Positions 43,678-56,900 of a stretch of 64,000 nucleotides of DNA are shown here, piece by piece (the stretch's first letter is position 1; each line of letters starts with the position of its first letter). The notes under the pieces are model-generated. The model was not told the DNA's origin. It was given only the letters and a program-made list of their open reading frames with translations, and made no database searches. This DNA comes from Rotaria socialis (lineage: Eukaryota > Rotifera > Eurotatoria > Philodinida > Philodinidae), in NCBI GenBank assembly GCA_905331475.1, contig CAJNYU010004523.1, positions 62,001-126,000 on the forward strand, in the 5' to 3' direction. Position numbers and translations under genes: made by a program.

Positions 43678-46600
43678 ATGGTTATCGGACTTCCATCGCC
43701 ACCGACTATTATCGAAGAAGATATGCATGTATGCGAAGTACCCATAGTGAATAGTCATATGTTAAATGAATCAAGTCCAGCATCATTTTGTAATACAATA
43801 CTGCCGTTAGAATCATTGCCAACAATATCAGCCGAATTACCTATTGATAAATTAAATAAATATTCGTTTAATCTAGAGGAACTGCCGTTTGATTGCTTAA
43901 CTGGTGAAGAATATCGTGGTCATGGAGCTGATTTAACGGAAGGAATTATTTATTTAACAACATATCGTTTATTTATATTTACAAATGAATCATGTTATTC
44001 GTTTATAAATTGTCCAGTACGTTTAATTGATTCAATGGAAATCAAAGATAATATTTATCTATATATACAATGTAAAGATATGCGTTCATTTCGTTTAATA
44101 TTTTTTACAACAGAAAAATGTTCTTATTGGTTAAATGAATTAAATAAATTAATATCAGTACCATTATGTCTAGATAATTTATTTGCATTTAAATTTGCTT
44201 TATCTAAAACAAATCAAGAACGTTCGTTAAGAGATCGTTTTAATGATGAATTTACGCGTTTACAATTGGATTCATATCCATGGCGTCTAACAGAAATTAA
44301 TCGAAAATATGAATTATGTACTAGTTATCCAGAATTTTGCATTGTACCATCGACTATAACGGATGACGAACTTTTTGAAGTTGCAAAATTCAGATCATAT
44401 AGAAGATTTCCAACAATTGTTTGGAGGTAAACTATAATTATGAAATATTTCATTGAAACTATTTCTACTACAATTTTTATACAGATATCTACCATATATA
44501 GAACAGTTTCTTGTAAAAATTTCACAAAATTTTGTTAAGTTGTTCCTAGAAAAAAATTTACGAACAGCAGTTTTAGTCTTCTATGTGACCAAGGTAAAAG
44601 ATGCGCTTTCGATTAAAGTTATATTTTTAGATGGAAACAAAGAAAATATGAGTAACTTACATCACGATAACATACTATTTTTTAGGGATTGCTTCTCTGA
44701 AGAATATCAAGTGAATAGTCAAAAATTTTATTTTATTAATGTTACTATACAATATCACCACATTAGTTAAAGAAGTGTTATTGCTTGCCTAAGGGTTTTC
44801 AACATTTTTGAAAGTATTCCTCATTGATTAGAGTCTACGTGACGCGCATGTTTCTAAATCAACAGCAATTTATTATCCGTTTCGTATACCTTTCTCAGAA
44901 ATTCAGTGATGTATCTAATTATATGAAAGTGGCTATGACATTTATTATATTAGCTCTCTATTTGACATTTGACAGCAAAAAAAATCCTGAATCTTCAATT
45001 ATATCTCATCTATATTTTTAACTTGGAAAGCTTCTTGTTTCAAAATCTTAAAATTGCGACAACTTTTGAATGAGATATAGTGATTGTAACTAATTTTTCG
45101 AGAAAAAAGTGAACCAAGATGAAATTTGACAGACCAATTCTCATAATTGACTTTTGTAAATCATGCGGCATGTATTTGGTTAAGTGGAGAGGAATCGTTC
45201 CATAAAGTCTATACCGTAGCTGCAATCAAACAGAAATCAGGAAAAAAAGTATTACTAATTTTTTTCCATATTCTATTCTTGTTCGTATTAAACTATAACA
45301 AAGAGAACAATTCTTCATATTCATATCTTCAGAAAATAATATGTAATACACTTTGTATAGTTTTTCAATGGTGATAATTAGAATGAATTATATGTTATTT
45401 GTTGATTAGAAGTTACTTCTATTTTTTTTTATTAGACATAATAATGGTGCGGTTATTGCACGTACAAGTCAACCTGAAGTTGGTTGGCTATTTTGGCGTT
45501 CCAAAGAGGATGAAAAAATGGTTCAAGCCATTATCAATGCATGCAATACGACAACATCTGATTGTCCTCCTCGTAAATAACTATTTTACAAGATAAATTT
45601 AAATGATTTTAATTTTTCTTTATTTCATATCTTAAAAGGTGAAAGTGGTGCAAATCGTTTATTAATTCTTGATGCACGAAGTTATACTGCAGCCATTGCA
45701 AATCGTGCTAAGGGTGGTGGCTTTGAATATCCGCCATACTATACTGATTGCGATGTACAATTTATGAATTTACCAAATATTCATGCTATTCGTAAAAGTG
45801 CTCTAATGTTACGTGCTGCTATCACGAATGCAGCAGCAGGTGAAAAGTAAGTTTAATCATGAAATTGTTTTCTTTCAGAGAAAAATCTAATGTCTTGTTT
45901 TAGTTGGCTTTCCCAATTAGAATCTAGTCGATGGTTACATAATTTATCAGCATTAATTGGTGCTGCATCATTTGTTGTTGCTAATATTAATAAACATGGT
46001 CGACCAGTTCTCGTTCATTGTTCGGATGGTTGGGATCGGACACCACAAATAACAACATTAGCTGAGATAATGCTCGATTCATATTATCGAACAATAGACG
46101 GCTTTCAAACCTTAGTACAACGTGAATGGATTGCATTTGGACATAAATTTGGTGATCGTTGTGGTCATGGTGTTGGCGCTAATGATCCGAACGAACGAAG
46201 TCCTGTATTTTTGCAATGGCTTGATTGTGTTTATCAATTATTTATTCAATATCCGATTGGATTTGAATTCAATGAAATGTTTCTTGTAAGTTAAAAATAG
46301 AATTTAAATGGTAGAAATATAGTTTTTTTTCTATGTTATTCATTGTAGCTTAAATTAGCACTTCATACATATACTTGTTTGTATGGAACATTCTTATGTA
46401 ATACAAATCGTGAACGAATAGACGTCGAATTAGAAACACGATCATTAAGTATTTGGGGTTTGTTAAATATAAAATCTACGCAATTTACCAATCATTTATT
46501 TGATGAAAAAAGCAAAGAAGTAAGAGCAAAAACAAAATTTTCAATGAATTAGAGATTAACTGCGCATGTTACTAGTTTTCCAGGTGTAAAATTTAAGTTT

Positions 46601-49286
46601 TCTCAGGTTGATTTAAATTAAGCGATAAAATAACTAGTATTATAGTCGCTTAATATAATATGAGAGTATGTTGATTGTCTAGGGCTTTTATTGGCCCGAA
46701 TATGATTCATAATAATCAATCGCGCTATATCCTTCTGTAGGCGTGTTCGTGATTCTTACCACATTGCATGAATAGTACCAATCAATCATTGATAAGCTAT
46801 TACTATTCTTGTACAAAACACTTCGAATGAGGTACAAAATGTTATGCATTTTTTCAAATGCTTGAAAAAATAAAGAATAATAATATCATGAAAAAAACGA
46901 AGTCAATGTAATTCGAGTTAACTATTTTTTTGTATTTTATCTATTCCAATTAATAAATTCAAAACATCATATATTCACAATACACTAGTAAACACCTTCG
47001 TGTACTAGATTTATATTATTCGTTAGGGACCATGAGTGAAACTTCAGGTCGACACCTAGTGACATTCCTAAACACTAGTCCTGTCTACATATTGAAAAAA
47101 ATAAAAGAATTCATATTTTTCAAGGTACTTTATCCAACGTATTCAGTTCGTGATCTACGTATATGGTCAAATTTATATTTGCGTGATGTACGATTTACAC
47201 CCGCTGGTTCATCAGAACATCGTTCATCGTCATGCGCGGCACCTGGTCGTCCACATTCTTATGAAGATTTACCATCATTAACCAGTGGTTTATGTCGGTC
47301 TACATCGGACCCAAATTTAAGTGGCGAATTAAGTCTTGAATCATCATTGATAACAGTACGTACTGCTAATACGAATATAAATAATAGCTCATTTACAAAT
47401 GGCAGTGCACAACTTCAGTCCAATCGTTTACAAAATTCAACATCATCAAATAGTTTATTTGGTCCGCCGCATCATCTTGGTACACTTAATGATAGTAATC
47501 ATGATATGATAAATATTCCTGCTAATACTACATTAATTTCAGCATCTGCAAATAAAATAAATACTACTCCACCGCCAACAGTAACCGTACCGAATAATAG
47601 TTGTTATGACAGTCCAGATAATCGAATAAAAAAATACAGTTATACCACTGATGATTCTGCACCTGATATAACACAATTAGCATTGGCATGTCGACAATTT
47701 CCATTGAATGTTACTAGTGTTGATAATATATTACGAGCTATGTCACGCCCACGAAAACATACAAATTCGGCATCAAGTACTCGTTCAAGTATATCAGAAT
47801 ATTCATTAACAAAGCTCAATTCAAATGATTCCAATCAGACACAACAAATGGTTTGTTTGTTTGTTTTATTTCAAAGAAAAAACGTTTCTTTCTTTTTTTT
47901 TATCAGATGTTACCAACATCATTCTCATCATCAAATAAAAGAACAAAATCTATTCGAAAACGTATTGATGATGATGGTTTAACAAAAGTTCCCGATCAAA
48001 TTACTTCAAGAATGTTTGAAAAAGAGCGTGAATATGTACAAGAAATTGAAAGTCTTAATGATCAAATAGGACGCATGTTAAAATTTGTACACACACTGAT
48101 TAAATTAAATAATAATAACAATAACAATAACAATCTTTATGTAAGAAAAATTTCTTCTTATATCCATTGTCAATTCTTTTATTTTTTTAATTTCATTTAG
48201 AATACATCTCCACGTATGGATGTAATATCACAAAGTAACGCAAATAGTATTGAAACATCATCATTCGCGTCATGGCAAAAAATTGAGAACACAGAAGGAG
48301 CTGTGGCACGTTGGATACCAGATTTTAATGTTCATACATGTCAGTTATGTCATATAAAATTTCAACAATGGCCGCTATCACGTAAACACCATTGTCGAAG
48401 TATGTTTGTTTGAAATAAGTATAACGCTAATTTAATAAATTGATTGCTCTCGATTGAAGATTTACAAACTATTGCTTCTGAGTAAATTATACATAGTATT
48501 TAATAAATTCACCAATAGAGTACTAAGAAAGATAGTAGTTATTTATAATAATATTTTGCTTGATATTCAAAATTCATTGTTTGGTCTAATCTAGATAATG
48601 TTGAACGAAAAGAAAAAAATCAATATCAATGCAAAATATTACAAAAAGTATCGTGCCGTGAGTTGTAGAAAATACTTATTGGCTTCTGTGTAGGATCCTA
48701 AACAGAGACTAACTCCAGGAATTGGACGTACTCACTGAGTAGTAATCAATTCATTGTCGTATGTAATATTGAAATTGCTCCAAATGACTAACTATGGTAT
48801 CTGGGCACGTAAATAGGTTTTAGATTCTGAAAGTTTTACCTATTTATTTTGTCGAATTATTTTCATTCCATAATATCATGGAATCAAGATACTAGTTTAA
48901 AAAGTAATGAAAATACTTGCAGGTACCAACATCTGTTCGAGTCTTGCATTTTTTTATATCTCTATTTACTAAATATGATAATTATTTCATGTATTTTACA
49001 TTCCAATCTAATTTCTGCTATTCTAACTTTTTTTTTAGAGTGTGGAAATATATTTTGTGGTACTTGTGCTAAGTATTATGCATCAATTCCATCTATGAAC
49101 TTAACGGATCCTGTACGTGTATGTCGTGATTGCTTTTCAGCATTAGATGATACTAATAAGCCTACAGCTGCGGAATCACCAACAAAAATTGAAACTCCTA
49201 TTTCCATACAAAATGGTTGTCGACAAACGAATGGAACACAAAATGGATCATTCAATGCAGGAGGAGGACAAAAAGTGAAAGGATAA
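43678..49286 (+). CDS. MTMR3: Myotubularin-related phosphoinositide 3-phosphatase, MTMR3/4 type
   Basis: Nine exons: 43678-44426, 45436-45572, 45639-45846, 45904-46285, 46349-46519, 47125-47850, 47907-48140, 48201-48399, 49039-49286; 1017 aa. The N-terminal PH-GRAM domain is at about 70-180. The myotubularin phosphatase follows (WRHNNGAVIARTSQPEVGWL; LLILDARSYTAAIANRAKGGG). The active site is HCSDGWDRTPQ with the nucleophile Cys near residue 404, so it is a live enzyme rather than a dead paralogue. After a Ser/Asn-rich linker come a coiled coil and a C-terminal FYVE finger (about 907-985) with WIPD, RKHHCR and RVCRDC, all needed for PI3P binding. This order is specific to MTMR3/MTMR4, which dephosphorylate PI3P and PI(3,5)P2 on endosomes and autophagic membranes. 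Introns 1, 5 and 8 are 0.6-1.0 kb, the others 56-66 bases. Confidence 0.95.
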
Positions 49287-51402
49287 ACTAAATTTGTTTG
49301 TAAATTTGCTTATTTCTGTTTCTATAAATCCATTTTTTCGCCCGCGTGACTTGCTTTTTCGAAGTACACAATCTCTCTCTCTCTCTCTCGTATGCTTTAT
49401 ATGCATATTTTGTTCTATACGAGAAAAGGAAATTATGTCTATTAGACTAGAATTATGATACGGCCGCTTGTCGTCTTCATAAGTTCAATTTCTTCTTTTT
49501 TCTACTAGATAGTGTCTATCTCTGCCACGTGTAACGTGTCGTTGCATTTTATTTTATTTTCTTTGTTCCCACAGTGGCTTCGTGTTTACTTTTTATTCAT
49601 GGTATTGTTTGTTCGTTTCCTTCTTCTGGCTATGTATATACGGATCTAAAAAATACTTTTGAGTATACATGTTTTATTTTCTGTGATGATAAGAACAACA
49701 GCAAATTCGCGTTTTTTCTCTATTGCGATTCAAAAATATATCTAGATCAGCATGCACATATTTTATGTTCCTCGATGATTGATTGTTCACAGATGTATAC
49801 AACTTTTTTTGTCTTTATAAAAAGCTGGCGTTCGTGTATGACCTATTTTTTTGTCTATTTCTCGTTGAGTACACGCACACATACTTTACTCCATTGTAAT
49901 TCGCTTATTATCTTGAGCTATGCGTTTTTTTTGCACATCATTTAGACAAAGAAAAAGCGGGAGAGAGCACGAGACTCAATAATAATCGATGGACACCGAT
50001 GTGATTCACCGCTTCGAAAAAAGCATATAGAAACGAAAACTAAATAATTCAATGCTTCTATTACATTCTCTTGTGTTTGAAATAACGACAGTTGAAGTCT
50101 CATTAATGTTATACAATGAAAAATCAATAAGAGCTGTCAATCAATAGATAATTTTAAGAGCTTCGTAAGAATATCAAAAGTTTTTATTACAGTTTTCACA
50201 CATAAAACTCACTGGTGACTATACGCTTTTTTATGGAGTTTTTTATCGAAGAATAATCGTATCTCTGGTGAATACAGATATCTCTATACTCCAACAAGCA
50301 TGCCTTATTAGTTTAAAACAACACTATTTTCAGCTAGATCCTTTTCTCTTTCAGTCAATAGAGTAGCACCATACACCAAATGAACAATAGACGGAATCTA
50401 GCATGACTCCTTCATTATTATCTGATGATTACACTATATGTGATACTATTTCAGTCTATTCATCAGTCTCTTTTAAAAACTAGCTACATTTCTTTCCTCA
50501 AGCAAAAGCTGCTCGAAAGTTTACTATTGTATTATGTTCAACTCAGTTGTTTAATTCAAAGTCATAACTTATTCAGTACATAATGGAACATGTTTAATTC
50601 AATCAAGCAAGTATCAATAGAGAGAGAGACCATGGACCATGATCTATAATATGCTTTTTTTTGCATGAAATAAATAAAGTAGTTATGTTGAAAAGTAAAT
50701 AGAGAGGTTCTCTTGAAAAACAAATGTGTAATGTTTTGCAAGTGAGCATATCAACTGGTATTCGTAATGTATACATTTATTTTTAGTTAAAGATACCAGC
50801 TACTAGAGAACCATCCGGCATTTTCTTACGTTGCTAAACTATAATGCATGAACAGTGTGACATTAATTTGAAGTAAGAGTGAGAAGTTTAGTTTAATGAG
50901 TCATTTAAGGAAAGCAATATGACATGACCTCATTGCCAATTTTTGATGAAGCCCTATTAAAAATAATAGAATGTTGAACTCTTTATCAAGAGTTTAAAAA
51001 CATTTTCAAATTTTATTTCATCTGTCTTCTCACTCCCATAAAACGAAACTACCATTAGGGAACAAAACGATAAGTATTCATTCGATAATAACTCTTGATC
51101 ATTAATAGATACTAGATTATTTTATCAGATATGCCTACTCGAATAAGTATGAATTATTACTCTTGATATTGAAATAAAGTATCATATACTTGATCTTTGC
51201 TTTTTACTAGATGTTGAATAATTAAGTATTGTTCAACTGTATACTAAAATGCTACTAACGAAAAGTAACACACAAGAAAGATATGTGAGACTCATTAAAA
51301 CTAATAAATTATCTTCGTGAGATGTCTATGATTTAACTAATATTGCAGAAGGCGCTTGAATTTGAAAAAGACAAAAATTTTCATTATATAAAATGTTAAG
51401 AT
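49287..51402. other. Spacer downstream of MTMR3/4
   Basis: No gene supported. A TC microsatellite lies at about 49371-49388. The open frame at 49574-49945 is rich in Phe, Cys and Tyr from T-rich DNA and looks like noise. Confidence 0.45.
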
Positions 51403-53956
51403 ATGAGTTTTACCACAGTATTAAAGGGTTTCCAAAGAATAGGTAAAGCAGCACTGAAGAAACAATTGCTTGATTATAATTCGTAAGTGAAAACAATGAA
51501 CAAAATAAAAAATTTTAAACTTATGTGAAGATTTAGCTTTGCACTAGGGTCATAAGGGCACGTATAGATATTCTATATGAACGTATATTAAATTTAGAAA
51601 CTACTTTATAAATGAATAATCAAATACCGTATTGCATTCATCCTATCATAAATGATAATATATCGAGCAATGAAACGAATATAGTGATTAAGCAGGAGCA
51701 AATTGCAAAAGAATTCATTCCCAATTCAATTACTACTTCATTTGAACAACCGAAACATAGGTCTTTCATGGCTGATCAATATTCATTGATTTCAAACTTT
51801 GAAATACAATTTTACAAACTAAACTTATCGTCAGCTACTGTAGTCGACCAAACAACAATCGAACGTAATGGTACATCCAATATTTCTCATCATGCAGGCT
51901 TGTAAAATTACTTAACTAAACTGATTTTAAGGTAAAAAATCTAATAAAATTTGGTCTATAAACTGAAAATTAGATTGGATTTGGCAAGAAAATAATAATG
52001 GCTGTTTTCAATTAGAAAATTTTTTCATAGAATACAAATGAATTTTGCACGGACTCTTTGGTGTGCTCGAGTCGAGTCAAAACAGTTTTAGATATTTGAT
52101 TTTTCTTTTCTCCTTTATGATACGTTTCAAGATGCCTGCTACATATCGAAGTAACAGTTTTTGCTGCATTGACATTTATTCGTTAAAAAAGACAACTCAT
52201 TATTATTTGAGAAGTATGCAACATTTCATCTTATAACACTATTGCTGAAAAACGAAATTTTAATTAAAAAAAAGTTATATAACATCCTCATTTCATTATT
52301 CTATTGTACATATTAGAGTCAAACTGTTTTAATTTCAATCAGCAATATTTTTTAAGTGTCTTCTTTCTAAAGTATAATGTACTAACACTATATGTCATGA
52401 TTGATAGAAAAACAAAAAACAATTGTATTCAATGCAACATGCAATATTGAAGGGTGCTCTAGGAATTTCGATATTTCTATTCGAATAGAAGCAGATCACG
52501 AAGATTAAAACAAAAAACCAGCGGATTTCTAATAGTATCTACCAAAGCGATTTACAGTTTTTTCCAGAGTACTATGGCTGTAGTATCTCCTACTTAAAAA
52601 TGTTCAGAAGTGGCGCATCTGAATGAATTTTTAGTTAAATGATCCTTCTTCATTTGCTCTGAAAATTTCAATTTTTCCGATAACCTTCGCAACAGATCAT
52701 TCAAAATGGATTCATCAGATTTCTAAAAATGAATTTTACTCCACAGCTGATAACTAGTATTTGTCACGTGCAAATTTTTTCAGTAATTTTACACTCGAAA
52801 ACACTATCAATTATCGATGAGTAGATTTTGTTTTATTGTCTAAAAGATTCTTTTACTCATTTTATTTATTTTTCTTTAAAATAACACTTTAGATAACTCA
52901 AAACATTTATCATCTTCATTATTGAAATTCAAAAGTCTAACGCCAATGAATGTAAGACTAAATCAAGTGAAAACAAATGCATGCGAATTCGCAGCTATTT
53001 TCGAGAATGCATTTGATCAATTTAATATTATCTACCAATCGTTATCTATAAATGATTTCAATAAAAATAGTAATCACTATGAAATAGCTGATATAAATTT
53101 GAATAATATCAATCCATATTCTTCCATATCTCAAAATTCTAATTGTAGACCATTTACAATGCATGAACAGGATAAACTTCGTTATGAACTTGAATATTTC
53201 TTTCATATTTTTACATTATTGTTTCGTGCTACAGTTCTTGGTTCTCCAACAGAGTTTTTAACATCTATCAATAGTATAAATAATAATCTTCTTTCAATAC
53301 AATTAATTGAATTAAATAATCGTTACAAAAAATCTCAAGATAAAATTAATAAATTATCTAACATGAAAAGTTATTTTCATACTGAAAAATCTCAAGAATT
53401 GAACGCACTGATATCAATGAAATCTCAATTAAAAGATCGATTGATGGAGGAAAACTATCGTTCGAAAGTTTTATCATGTTATTGTAATGATTGGAAAAGA
53501 TATCATATTTCACAGTGGATAGAAATGCTACATGAGATTGAACAAAACTATACAAAATCGATGAATGATAATGAAAATATTCTCGAGCAAATTGGCATAG
53601 CTCATAAAGAGACAATCAAAATTTTAACCAAACAGACGGATGAAATGAAATTAAACGCAAATAAATGCTATGAATATTATCGAAATAAAACAAATGATTT
53701 TGTAAAAGAATTAACGAATCTTCGACAGGAACTCTATCACGTAAAAAGACAACGACAGCATTCATGTGAAGAATATCACCGAATGAAAATAATTGTTGAT
53801 GAATATAATCAATTGAAAATGAATGAAAATTTACTTTTAGAAAAACGAAAGCAACAAAAAGAAGCTATTCAACGTATTCAAACTTGGTGGCGAGGAACAA
53901 TGGCTCGTCGTGTAAAACGAAAAAGAAGAAAAAAAAGACAAAATGATGTATTGTAA
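51403..53956 (+). CDS. IQ/coiled-coil protein, DRC9/IQCG-like
   Basis: Proposed exons 51403-51482, 51548-51582 and 52893-53956 give 392 aa with the frame closed. The last exon holds long charged helices predicted as coiled coil and ends with an IQ-type motif, RIQTWWRGTMARRVKRK, which closely resembles the WWRGTM end of IQCG (dynein regulatory complex subunit 9, a calmodulin-binding nexin-link component of motile cilia, about 440 aa in human). The N-terminal segment MSFTTVLKGFQRIGKAALKK is not recognised. The second exon's donor is uncertain: sites after 51561 and 51582 both keep the frame. Intron 2 (1310 bases) contains a 97-codon open frame at 51612-51905. The large exon is certain as coding; the exon joining and the orthology are moderate. 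Confidence 0.6.
51612..51905 (+). other. 97-codon ORF inside an intron of the DRC9-like gene
   Basis: It lies in the same frame as the preceding exon, separated from it by one TAA (51609-51611). The composition (MNNQIPYCIHPII; FEQPKHRSFMADQYSLI) looks more protein-like than most chance frames. Splicing it into the downstream exon breaks the frame. It could be a retained alternative exon with a nonsense change, or chance. Confidence 0.25.
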
Positions 53957-56900
53957 ATAATAAATAGTCTATTGTTTCTCGAATGCAAACAGTAGTAGCT
54001 ATTTTAATCCATGTAAAGTTTAAAACACGAAAATGATGTTTGTAGTAATTTTCTCTTAGTGTAATGCTGAACAATTGTTATTTGATAGAGAAAATCAAGA
54101 CATCTCGAAATGATTTCATAATCTGATTATAACAATTCTCCAACGACCAAAGAAACATTAACTACTTGATTAGTGCTGAATCTAAAATTACTTAACGCTG
54201 AAGACTTGAAAAATATAGAAAGATGTTACGGTGTTTAATTTCTTTGTTAATGCTAGATGAAGTAATCGAACCGATTTTTTTTATAAAAAAAGAAGTCTCT
54301 GTTACCGTATAGCATTTATCTGTTTCCAGACTATCAAAATCTTAAATATCGATCCATTTTAGGCTACGCAGTAGTCAATAGACGGGAACGTTTTGATACT
54401 ATCTACTGAAAATTTGAATTTGCAGGATTTCAATGAGAAAGTATTTAGTAGAAGATTGTTCAATAAGTCTGAAACTTAGAGATTAAAACAACCAATGTTT
54501 CGTGATTTTGTTCTGTTGAACGGCTTAGCTTTGAACAGATCTCCTGGAATTTATTTTTATAAATAAAAAATTGCTGTATTCGCCTATCCTCTTTTTTTTT
54601 AATTCTTGATAAATTTAAATAAAATCGGAGAGATAAACGAAACAAAAGTTTCAGGAACGAACTTTTCAGACACGCTGTCATACACAATTTTTTTTGAAGC
54701 ATTCCATATTCAAGAAGATCTGTTTAGGTTGTTTGTTTTTTAAGTTAGAAAAATCTTTTATGAACAATGGCGACCAGTGTTAAAAATTATATCAATACAA
54801 TTTCAGAATGACCAGATGAGAGAAATTTCATTGGATGAGAGACAAATAATTAACTTAAAAGTAGAAAATTTTACAGTTCTACTATCTAGTTAATATCTGA
54901 AAGATAAATACTAATTTTTAGAGAGTAAACGCTAGTTAAACAGAGATTCACACACATCAAAAGATTGATTGAACTACGTCAATTGTTATATATTTCTCAC
55001 TCATCTCAGTAGGACTATTTTTAATTGAATTCAATATTGATCGAAACTATTCGTACTATATTAACACGATTATTACTATACAGGCAAGAAAATGTAATAT
55101 GAAAAGGCTCTTTGAATTAAAACTCATTTTTTTCCAAGTGTTCCTATAAAAGAAACTACAATCGATGTAAACTTAAAGTATACAGCAGAGTGGCAAATTT
55201 TTTTTAATAATTACATATTGTGGAATAAAATCAGAAAATATTATTCCAGCTTTTGAAGAGATTTTCTAGCTAAGTGAGTAAGAATCACGCTATTTAGAAT
55301 TCATTACAACATGAATATTTCTATTAAATTGAGTTTTTGACAAGGATTATTAAAGCTAGAAGGACTATTGTGACCTAATTTTGCACTTTTTCAGATTCAT
55401 ATAAACCAGCAGATTTATCGGCGCATAGCTTGTATAAAGTATCACTGTACAAAGAGAGTGATAGTTCTTCATACTAGTATTCATGTTGAAGTTGTTTCAT
55501 TTGATCATCACATTTGAATATTCTATTGTGAGCATCTCGTAAACTAATAACTATTAAAACTTGGTTAAATTTTGAATAATTGCAAAATAAAATTATCAAT
55601 GTACAATACAATTCAATTCTTTTATTTTTTGTAAAGAAAAACAAAATCTCGTAAATATGCTTGTGTGCATATGTTTTATGTCAGAAAAATTTCGTTTTTT
55701 GAGTCAGTATTTCAAAAATGATGTTATGCTACTGGTTGAAGTTACTTTGTCCATGAGAAAAACACATAGCTTTATTTTTCGAAGAACATCGTTAGAAATA
55801 CTCAAAAATTTTGACAAAAATAAAATTCTTTGGTAAGTATGACCGTGCCTGATTTTCTCGTTATATCATATAGTACAATAGTTAGCCAGGAAGAACAAAT
55901 CAATAATACGAATTGAGAACAAATTAAAAGCGCATTTATTTTCTTTCTTTCTCTATTTAATGAAGTAGAAATTAGAGACTAAAACAGAAAAAGAAAACCA
56001 TTATAAAACGATCAAATCAGTACATTAACTGCTTTCTACTTAAAAATCCTTTCAATCGTTTTAGCACCAACGTTTTTGAGCAAAGAATGATAAAACATGT
56101 AAATCGTGAATAGTAGATGTTGCTTACATAGCGTTACTTCATAGTGCACCTGCTTGACAAATATTTATTATCTAGTAGCTTCTGTCTTATAGAATGATTG
56201 ACTCTTATAGTCTTTCGAGGAAAATTAGATGAATATTTTAATATTTCTTTTAACGATTGATCAGCACTGATCCGACAATAACCGGGTACCGGATACGTAT
56301 TGAACCACATCTCTGAGTTATCCAAAGTTTTTATAAACACTCAACCAACATTAGGAAACATTTTTACTTTCTGTGAGAAAAATTTCTCTTGTCAAAAACA
56401 AAACGCATTACTACAATAACTCACCGATATAAAATCCTCGGGTTAGTTTTGTGTTTGATTTAATTATTTCAATGATATTTTTTGTATCAGATATTAAATC
56501 CAGAAATATTTAATGGCTGAATCGAGATCTATCTACGTTGACAATTAAAGGTTAATAATGATTTGAAAGCTTTGGGTTTTCTTTTGAAACAATGTTTTGT
56601 TATAAATCAAATTAAAATAGAACAATATATATTTTTAAAGATAAATTTTCACACGTTGATTATTAATCGCTTATTTTTGTTATATATGATCAATATAGTC
56701 TTTCAATCAGTAAAAATAATTTTACAAGCTATCGATCAAAGTTTACAATAGTTCCATGATAGCAATTAAAAATATATAGATTTTCAAAAATATAAAAATT
56801 GAATCTTTTCTCATTCTAAAACATAGGTATTTATACTTCATTGAATTTTTTTAATTATTTAAACGAAAAACTTAAAAACATACTTCCTACTTGTAGAAAT

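Noticed and set aside
49574-49945. 123-codon frame downstream of MTMR3/4
   Set aside because: Phe/Cys/Tyr-rich translation of T-rich DNA. Appears to be noise.
56134-56340. 68-codon minus-strand frame (YPVPGYCRISADQSL)
   Set aside because: Looks mildly protein-like but is isolated, without splice sites or a family match.
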